From the NCBI RefSeq assembly GCF_016706325.1, contig NZ_JADJJX010000001.1, positions 1,550,001-1,614,000 of the forward strand: a stretch of 64,000 nucleotides of DNA, given 5' to 3'. Each line of letters opens with the position of its first letter. The first letter of the stretch is position 1. The stretch is from Methanothrix sp. (lineage in GTDB: Archaea; Halobacteriota; Methanosarcinia; Methanotrichales; Methanotrichaceae). Below are positions 58,338 to 64,000 of this stretch, in pieces. The notes under the pieces are model-generated. The model was not told the origin of the DNA. It ran no database searches and saw nothing but the letters and a program-made list of their open reading frames with translations. The position numbers and the translations under genes are program-made.

Positions 58338-59381
58338 TTATGCCACCTCCCTGATCTTATTCATGATCTGTTCTGCATCAATCAGATTTCCTCCGTAACG
58401 GGAGACAAGCTCCACCGGCCGGCAGCCGCTGGCAAGGCGGATATCATCCCTCATCTGGCCGTTGCTCATCTCCACTGATATGAATCTGCAGCCCCTGCCG
58501 GCAAGCTGGGCGATCTCCCCCTTGGGGAAGGGATAGAGGGTTATAGGCCGGAAGAGCCCGGCCCGGATTCCCTCCCTGCGGGCGCTGTCCACTGCCGACC
58601 GGGCGATACGGCTGCTGATGCCATAAGAGACCAGGACGACATCGGCATCCTCCAGACGGTAGCCATCCCATAAGACCTCATTCTCCTCCACCTGGCGGTA
58701 CTTCTCCTGCAGCATCAGGTTATGCCTCTCCAGGTCGATGAAGTCCAAGGAGATGGATGTCACCAGATTTCCTCTCGTCTCTGCATTGCCTGCCACCGCC
58801 CAGCTGGTATCGATTGTGGGATGCGTCGCCTCATGGGGAAACTCCAAGGGCTCGACCATGTGCCCTAAGACGCCATCTGCCAGGATGATCACCGGGTTTC
58901 TGTACTTGAAGGCCAGCTCAAAGCCCTTGGCGGTGAAGTCGCACATCTCCTGCACACTGGCCGGGGCGAGGACTATGTTATGATAGCAGCCGTGGCCTCC
59001 ACCCTTGCAGGCCTGATTGTAGTCGGACTGCTCCGGGCCGATGTTTCCCAGGCCCGGCCCCGCCCGGCAGATATCCACGATCACACAGGGCAGTTGGGCC
59101 CCAGCGATGTAGGTGATCCCCTCCTGCTTCAGGCTCATTCCCGGCCCGGAGCTGGCGGCCAAGACCCGGTGGCCGGCGGCTGCCGCTCCATAGACCATAT
59201 TGATCGCTGCCTCCTCGGACTCCGCCTGGACGAACTTCCTGCCCACCAGGGGAAAGAGCCTTGAGGCCTCATGCAGTATCTCGCTGGCCGGAGTTATGGG
59301 ATAGCCGAAGAAGCAGTCGCATCCTGCATAGAGTGCACCCACAATCACAGCGCTGTTCCCTGCCATTAATGCAGATGCCAT
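58338..59381 (-). CDS. vorB: 2-oxoacid (isovalerate-type):ferredoxin oxidoreductase, alpha subunit
   Basis: 347 residues. The alpha subunit begins MAGNSAVIVGALYAGCDCFFGYPITPASE and contains ESEEAAINMVYGAAAAGHRV and SSGPGMSLKQEGITYIAGAQLP, as in the VorB/KorA group. It completes the VOR complex with vorAC and the ferredoxin subunit, here fused to the neighbouring acyl-CoA synthetase. GGAG precedes the ATG. The gaps on both sides are only a few bases. Confidence 0.88.
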   Translation of the reverse strand: MASALMAGNSAVIVGALYAGCDCFFGYPITPASEILHEASRLFPLVGRKFVQAESEEAAINMVYGAAAAGHRVLAASSGPGMSLKQEGITYIAGAQLPCVIVDICRAGPGLGNIGPEQSDYNQACKGGGHGCYHNIVLAPASVQEMCDFTAKGFELAFKYRNPVIILADGVLGHMVEPLEFPHEATHPTIDTSWAVAGNAETRGNLVTSISLDFIDLERHNLMLQEKYRQVEENEVLWDGYRLEDADVVLVSYGISSRIARSAVDSARREGIRAGLFRPITLYPFPKGEIAQLAGRGCRFISVEMSNGQMRDDIRLASGCRPVELVSRYGGNLIDAEQIMNKIREVA

Positions 59382-59383
59382 CT

Positions 59384-61285
59384 TCAGCTCCCCCCCACGG
59401 ACTTCTCCTTCTGAGGCACATGCACCTCAATTGCCAGCGGCTCGGGGCAGGTATAGTAGCAGGCAGCACAGCCTATGCAACCATCCCCTGAATAGAGCAC
59501 ATACTTGTAGCCGCGAATGTTCAGCTCATCGCCCATCTTCAGCACCCCTACCGGACAGGCCTCAATGCATCTCTCGCAGGCCTTGCATTCCAGGGTGTTG
59601 ATCACCGGGTATGGCTTGTCCTTATCCCTGATCTCCACCCTTCTTATCTTGCCGCTGATGGTCTTGGGAAGCTCATCCACGAACTCCACTATGCGGGGAT
59701 ATTTGTAGGGAGCTGTAACCTTTTTCACATGGTCTTGCAGCTCCCTCTTCAATTCCTCTGAGGGGCTGAATCCCTCGGTCAAGACCACAGTGGCCTTGAC
59801 CACCTGGCCGCGGATGGGATCGGGCACCCCGGTGATCGCCACCTCCAGGACGGCAGGGTGGGACATGAGGGCTGACTCCACCTCAAAGGGGCCTACCCGG
59901 TAGCCGGAGCTCTTGATCATATCGTCTGTCCGGCCGATGAACCAGTAGTATCCATCCTCATCCCGCCAGGCGGTATCCCCAGTATGATAATAGTCATCAT
60001 GCCAGGTGTTATGGGTCTTGTCCGGATCCATGTGATAGTCGGTGAAAAGGCCTACCGGCTTTCCTTTATCCGTCCGGATGACAATCTCCCCCTCCTCGCC
60101 CACCTCGCAGATCTTGTTGTTCTTGCCCACCAGGAGGATATCATATCCTGCTGCCGGCTTGCCCATGGAACCTGGTTTGGCCTCCATCCAGGGATAATTG
60201 GAGATGCAGACCACAGTCTCAGTCTGGCCGTACCCCTCCATCAGCCGCAAGCCAGTGGTCTTCAGGAAGCTCTCGTATACCGATGGATTGAGGGGCTCGC
60301 CCGCGGTGACGGCATACTTGAGACGGGAGAAGTCGTAGCGAGACATATCGCTCTTGATCATGAACCTGAAGATGGTGGGCGGGGCGCAGAAGGTGGTCAC
60401 GCCGTACTTGCCCATCTCGTCCATCATCCTTCCGGCATCGAAGCGATCATAATCATAGACGAAGACGGCCGATCCTGCTATCCACTGGCCGAAGATCTTG
60501 CCCCAGGCACATTTGGCCCAGCCGGTATCGGCCACTGTGTAATGCAGGCCGTCATCCTCCACATTCTGCCAGAACTTGGCGGTGAGGATGTGGCCCAGAG
60601 GATAGGTCTGATCATGCTTTACCAATTTCGGGTAGCCGGTAGTGCCGGAGGTGAAGTATGCCAAGAGTATGTCATCGTTCTTTGTTGCCTGATCCCCTGT
60701 GGGGCGGATGAAGTCAGCGCTGGCCCTCTCCAGCTCCTGATCGAAGTTGATCCAGCCCTCCCGGTTCAGATCCCGGCCTCCCACCAGGGCTTTGACCAGG
60801 GGGATGTTCCCTGCCTCGTTATGGGCGGCATCAAACTCCGCCGGAACGCCATTCTCGCCGATGCAGACTATCATTTTCAGGTCTGCTTTTTTGATCCGGT
60901 AGAGGAAGTCCTTCGCCTTCAGCATATGGGTGGAAGGGATGGAGATGGCGCCCAGCTTGTTCAAGCCCACCATGCACACCCAGAACTCCCAGCGGCTCTT
61001 GAGGGTGAGCATTACAGTATCGCCCTTCTTTATCCCGCAGCTTTGAAAGAGGTTGGCTGCCTTGTCGCTCAGTCTCTTCAGATCCTTGAAGTTGATGGTC
61101 TTCTCCTCTCCATGATCATTGCACCAGACAAGGGCACGTTTGTCAGGACATTCAGCAGCATAAGTATCGACGATGTCATAAGCGAAATTGAAGTTCTCGG
61201 GGATGATTATCCTCAGATCCTCTCTGAAGTCATCGTATGATTTGAAATCCAATCGCGTGACATACCTGGGCAGTAAAGATGTCAT
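59384..61285 (-). CDS. AMP-forming acyl-CoA synthetase fused to a two-cluster ferredoxin (VorD-like)
   Basis: About 633 residues. Residues 1-560 form an ANL-type acyl-CoA synthetase of the medium-chain/branched kind: P-loop TSGTTGYPKLVKHD, GYGQTETVVCISNYP, GRTDDMIKSSGYRVGPFEVE, and the adenylation Lys in KTISGKIRRVE. The C-terminal 70 residues are a 2[4Fe-4S] ferredoxin: CKACERCIEACP and CIGCAACYYTCP. VOR complexes normally use a separate delta ferredoxin, VorD; none is present here. The fusion ties acid activation to the VOR reaction. GAGG precedes the ATG at 61285. It sits between its regulator and vorB. Confidence 0.9.
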   Translation of the reverse strand: MTSLLPRYVTRLDFKSYDDFREDLRIIIPENFNFAYDIVDTYAAECPDKRALVWCNDHGEEKTINFKDLKRLSDKAANLFQSCGIKKGDTVMLTLKSRWEFWVCMVGLNKLGAISIPSTHMLKAKDFLYRIKKADLKMIVCIGENGVPAEFDAAHNEAGNIPLVKALVGGRDLNREGWINFDQELERASADFIRPTGDQATKNDDILLAYFTSGTTGYPKLVKHDQTYPLGHILTAKFWQNVEDDGLHYTVADTGWAKCAWGKIFGQWIAGSAVFVYDYDRFDAGRMMDEMGKYGVTTFCAPPTIFRFMIKSDMSRYDFSRLKYAVTAGEPLNPSVYESFLKTTGLRLMEGYGQTETVVCISNYPWMEAKPGSMGKPAAGYDILLVGKNNKICEVGEEGEIVIRTDKGKPVGLFTDYHMDPDKTHNTWHDDYYHTGDTAWRDEDGYYWFIGRTDDMIKSSGYRVGPFEVESALMSHPAVLEVAITGVPDPIRGQVVKATVVLTEGFSPSEELKRELQDHVKKVTAPYKYPRIVEFVDELPKTISGKIRRVEIRDKDKPYPVINTLECKACERCIEACPVGVLKMGDELNIRGYKYVLYSGDGCIGCAACYYTCPEPLAIEVHVPQKEKSVGGS

Positions 61286-61306
61286 ATTCAATCCTCTGTA
61301 ATGGGT

Positions 61307-61870
61307 TTACATGACCACGGCCAGAATCTTCACCGGCCTATCATTTAAGGCTTCCATGACGTGGTCATATGTTGAATCAAAGAATATCGAGTCTCCTTCA
61401 TTGAGAATGACCTCGTTTTCATTGATGGTGATCTTCAAGGTGCCCTCGAGCACATACTCGAACTCCTGGCCTGGATGGCTGTAGAGCGAGTGGCCGGGAT
61501 GTGATTGGCTCTCTTTTTTGGGATCGATGGTGACGATAAAGGGCTCAGCCTTCTTATTGGCGAACTTCCTGGCCAGGCTCTGATAATGATACTGCTTCCT
61601 GCGCTCCACCTCCACCCCCTCGCCCTTGCGGGTTATGGTGAAGATGCTCATCTTGGACTCCTCGCCGGTCAGCAGCAGTCCTGTGTCCACGTTCAGCTTT
61701 CGCGCAATGCCTATGAGGGCGCTGGCCGGGATGTCCAGCTTTCCCTCCTCATAGCAGTTGTACGCATCCACTGGTACATTCAGGTGCTCTGCCATCTCTT
61801 TGGATGATACTCGGTTCAACTCTCTCAGCTCACGAAGTCGCGTTCCTATCTCCTCAAGCGTTTCTTTCAT
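61307..61870 (-). CDS. XRE-family regulator with cupin domain
   Basis: About 187 residues. The N-terminal helix-turn-helix (RLRELRELNRVSSKEMAEHLNV, YNCYEEGKLDIPASALIGIA) is followed by a cupin_2 domain (GHSLYSHPGQEFEYVLEGTL, LNEGDSIFFDSTYDHVMEA) with the His/Glu metal site. Such regulators respond to a small ligand held by the cupin. It is the first gene of the operon with the acyl-CoA synthetase-ferredoxin and VOR genes, 21 bases apart, so it probably controls them in response to a carboxylate or CoA ester. ATG at 61870 follows GAGG; the frame is open upstream. Confidence 0.85.
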   Translation of the reverse strand: MKETLEEIGTRLRELRELNRVSSKEMAEHLNVPVDAYNCYEEGKLDIPASALIGIARKLNVDTGLLLTGEESKMSIFTITRKGEGVEVERRKQYHYQSLARKFANKKAEPFIVTIDPKKESQSHPGHSLYSHPGQEFEYVLEGTLKITINENEVILNEGDSIFFDSTYDHVMEALNDRPVKILAVVM

Positions 61871-62265
61871 GCACATTCCTCGGCGCATCCCAACTTCATG
61901 GTCCAGAGCAGTAGATCCAGGCCACAGGTAATGCAGGATTGAGACTGCCCCACATTTATATTTGAATCTATCTCTGCAAGTCGGGCTGGTTCGGCTTAAA
62001 TGAGATCGATCCAGGGAGATCCACATCGATCGAGCGGCAGCGTGGCATATGCCTTGCTTTTCCATAGAAGAGGGTGAATGCTAATCCTGCAAAAACAGAT
62101 AGGCTCCTCGCAGCCCCTTGCAGCCCCTTGCACCCTCCTGTGAATGAAATCAGGGACTGCTGTTTATCCCGCCTTATGCCTTCGTTCCTTTGTGCTGAAA
62201 ATTTGCTCTATCCTTTGTGCTGAGCTATAGATTTGCTCTATTCTGGGCGCATATACCTCCGGCCA

Positions 62266-62631
62266 TCAAGAGATCCAGTCATCCTCATCCAGCCAGCTAT
62301 CTGATCTGCCCTTTGAGCTGATTGCCTCTGGACCTCTTCTCCTGCCGGCTGCAGCCATGACGGCAGATCGAGAGCGGCTGCTTCCCCGTATGAGCTGATA
62401 GGATATCTCTGGGTCGATGCTGTACCGGTCCAGGTAGGCATGCTGGGAGAGGTGCTCGCCCTGGGCGGAGATGTAGAGGGGATCGCCAATGACTGGAGTT
62501 ATCTTCCCTGCAGGAAGGACCCATTCAAAGCCCTCAGGGAGGGTGCATTCCACCCAATCAGAATCTTCGATCTGAGCATCATCTGAGATCTCATTTACCA
62601 CTCCACAATTTTTGCAGATTATCTTCTTCAT
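62266..62631 (-). CDS. Hypothetical protein with N-terminal CxxC
   Basis: About 121 residues. It opens MKKIICKNCGVVNEIS, a half zinc ribbon, then has WVECTLPEGFEWVLPAGKI and a serine/arginine-rich, acidic end (SSRSRSA, WLDEDDWIS). I see no second Cys pair apart from one Cys in WVECTL, so zinc binding is uncertain. Function unknown. GAGG precedes the ATG at 62631. Confidence 0.55.
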   Translation of the reverse strand: MKKIICKNCGVVNEISDDAQIEDSDWVECTLPEGFEWVLPAGKITPVIGDPLYISAQGEHLSQHAYLDRYSIDPEISYQLIRGSSRSRSAVMAAAGRRRGPEAISSKGRSDSWLDEDDWIS

Positions 62632-62818
62632 ATTCCTCGCCTTCAATTAGTGTATTCAGCTAATAACAGTATATATAATTTACTAAGCAAATTCATATGA
62701 TAATGGCCATACCAAGATGGAAATATTGAAATAGAGTACCGGCATGCTCATCGTTAATCAACCAGGGTGGGATCTCGATGTAATGCCATCCAACTCGATT
62801 TGGCATTCAGTCGCAAGG

Positions 62819-62828
62819 GTTATAAACT
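62819..62828 (+). promoter_or_regulatory. TATA box of the membrane-anchored Ser/Gly-rich gene
   Basis: GTTATAAACT, centred about 27 bases before the ATG at 62850. This indicates a leaderless start. Confidence 0.5.
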
Positions 62829-62849
62829 CTGAAAAATATCTATTTAAGT

Positions 62850-64000
62850 ATGAGGGCCTCTATGGGAACGAGAATCACCTATTACAATCTGGCTAAAGAT
62901 AGATTGAAGGGAAGGCATCCCAGGATATACAATCTCATTCTGATATTCATATTGCTCCTGCTTACTGGCGTCGCCGCCTTTCTGGTCTCGGATATCATCT
63001 CCCTCGGCATCGATCATGATAAAGCAGGCCAAGAGGGAGTGGGGGATGGCGGGCTGGAGAAGGGGCTCTCCCCCGGGGCCCTAGATGGCAACTCATCCCC
63101 AGATGAGGCAGTAAACGGTCAATCCACCTCGAATTCGACCGCCGAGGACAGGGTGGTCAGCGCGAGCCGAGAGCTGAACTCATCCCCGACAAGCTCCACA
63201 GCAGGCCTGGCCACAGCCTCCACTGCCTCTGCGAGGAAGGCCGGCACATCTACCAGCAAAAAAAGCAATAGCTCATCGGGCTCATCGAGCTCCTCAGGTT
63301 CATCGGGCTCCTCAGACTCCTCAGGTTCACCGGTCTCTTCAGGCTCCTCAGGTTCATCGGGCTCATCCGGCTCATCAGGCTCATCCGGCTCATCGGGCTC
63401 ATCGGGCTCATCGGGCTCATCGGGCTCATCGGGCTCCTCAGACTCCTCAGGCTCACCGGTCTCCTCAGGCTCATCGGGCTTGCCTCTTTCAAGATCCCCA
63501 TCCCAGGGGGAGGCAGAGGAGAGGGGCGCCATCGCGAACAATAAGAGCGAGAATAACACCACCACAGATAGGGCATTGATCACTCAGATTCTGGCAAATA
63601 GCTCAGCAATTCACCCTGCGCCAAAGGATACTGCAGCTTCTGCCGATCAGCAACAGAAGGGGATGTCAACAGGGCTATATCGCAATGATGGTCCGCAGCA
63701 GCCTGCCGATATCAAGGAAGGAGATTCCGAATCCGGATCGGAGCAGCTCAAGAGCGAGATTGGCGCTATCAGGACACCTGCCCGGATGAAGACTCTGGCA
63801 GATGACACGGAATCGGCAGGGGCTGAGAATGCAGCAGAAGCGGAAGGGCAGGCCAAGGCAGAGGCGAAGGCAAAGATCGAGGCCCCGGTCAAGATCGAGC
63901 TGCCAGCCAGAGCAGAGACTGCAGCCAACACAGAGGCAGCAGTCAGCACAAAGACGACTGCCAAAAGTGAAAATAATCAGCATGAGAGCCTGTCAAAGCA
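62850..64000 (+). CDS. Membrane-anchored Ser/Gly-repeat surface protein, N-terminal part (runs off the window)
   Basis: An open frame with no stop before the window edge: at least 383 residues. A basic N terminus (LAKDRLKGRHPRIYN) is followed by one membrane segment (LILIFILLLLTGVAAFLVSDI) and a long outer region rich in Ser, Gly, Asn and Thr. Residues from about 140 to 210 are (Ser-Ser-Gly)n coded by 9-bp repeats (GGCTCATCG variants, about 63280-63480). The later part is Ala/Glu/Lys-rich (EAEGQAKAEAKAKIEAPVK). It looks like a stalk or linker of an exported protein; the functional domain, if any, lies beyond the edge. Opposite-strand frames (Glu-Pro-Asp repeats) are shadows. Confidence 0.65.
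   Translation, partial: MRASMGTRITYYNLAKDRLKGRHPRIYNLILIFILLLLTGVAAFLVSDIISLGIDHDKAGQEGVGDGGLEKGLSPGALDGNSSPDEAVNGQSTSNSTAEDRVVSASRELNSSPTSSTAGLATASTASARKAGTSTSKKSNSSSGSSSSSGSSGSSDSSGSPVSSGSSGSSGSSGSSGSSGSSGSSGSSGSSGSSGSSDSSGSPVSSGSSGLPLSRSPSQGEAEERGAIANNKSENNTTTDRALITQILANSSAIHPAPKDTAASADQQQKGMSTGLYRNDGPQQPADIKEGDSESGSEQLKSEIGAIRTPARMKTLADDTESAGAENAAEAEGQAKAEAKAKIEAPVKIELPARAETAANTEAAVSTKTTAKSENNQHESLSK
63280..63480. repeat. 9-bp TCATCGGGC-type repeat coding Ser-Ser-Gly
   Basis: About 20 units of (GGC TCA TCG) and variants (TCC, TCA, GAC, CCG) lie in frame inside the partial surface-protein gene. The variants preserve the Ser-Ser-Gly reading almost everywhere, which supports this strand and frame as the coding one. 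Confidence 0.85.

Noticed and set aside
59984..61240. 418-codon plus-strand ORF opposite the acyl-CoA synthetase
   Set aside because: It is a shadow frame of the synthetase, which has intact motifs and a ribosome-binding site on the minus strand.
63119..63583. 154-codon minus-strand ORF with a (Glu-Pro-Asp)n repeat and a signal-like start
   Set aside because: It is opposite the open Ser-Ser-Gly frame. Variation among the 9-bp units keeps Ser and Gly on the plus strand, and a TATA box fits the plus-strand gene.

Overview
The window looks like chromosomal DNA of an acetate-using methanogenic archaeon of the Methanothrix (Methanosaeta) type. The clearest evidence is a methyl-coenzyme M reductase operon (mcrB-D-G-A, 43.6-47.9 kb), a cobalamin/radical-SAM enzyme of the MCR-glutamine methyltransferase type facing it, methanogenesis-marker genes (0.6-2.4 kb), archaeal information genes (pelota, archaeal-type topoisomerase I, an intron-containing tRNA-Asn), TATA-box promoters with leaderless or short-leader starts, and oligo-T terminators. 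The genus is inference from gene style (many secreted proteins of unknown function, MCR operon without mcrC between D and G); no 16S gene is present.

Layout. 0-13.5 kb: housekeeping genes (PPC-domain protein, Mmp2/Mmp4, MobB, M20 peptidase, phosphoglycerate mutase, Pcm, zinc-finger protein, Ogg2 glycosylase, UvrB, MATE exporter). 13.7-19.7 kb: small regulators, a DUF4198 secreted protein with an overlooked 41-residue His/Cys-rich peptide gene upstream, MoaC and Nnr. 19.9-33.2 kb: an accessory block of exported proteins, including a caspase-like protease, a large Cys-rich protein with four 279-bp repeats, two tandem matrixin-like metalloproteases and seven unrecognised secreted proteins. 33.3-38.1 kb: a damaged IS1-type element, a cation transporter and an IS3 remnant. 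38.2-42.0 kb: DUF5320/DUF134/Mrp Fe-S group and two secreted proteins sharing an N-terminal motif.

42.1-47.9 kb is the MCR region. 48.5-53.4 kb holds frameshifted topA, three tRNAs, pelota, a degenerate NcsA-like ATPase split in two frames, and a 38-residue zinc ribbon. 53.5-55.9 kb holds an Lrp regulator/aminotransferase pair and a CDP-alcohol phosphotransferase. 56.9-61.9 kb is an apparent operon: XRE-cupin regulator, acyl-CoA synthetase fused to a two-cluster ferredoxin, VorB, and a VorA-VorC fusion. It suggests coupled acid activation and reductive carboxylation of branched-chain acyl-CoA (or the reverse). The window ends inside a membrane-anchored Ser/Gly-rich protein.

Two themes recur. 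Short tandem repeats occur at about ten loci, at gene ends and between genes. Several frameshifts (topA, IS1-type transposase, NcsA-like gene) are also present; three lie in short homopolymers, so they may be real decay, recoding or sequence error.
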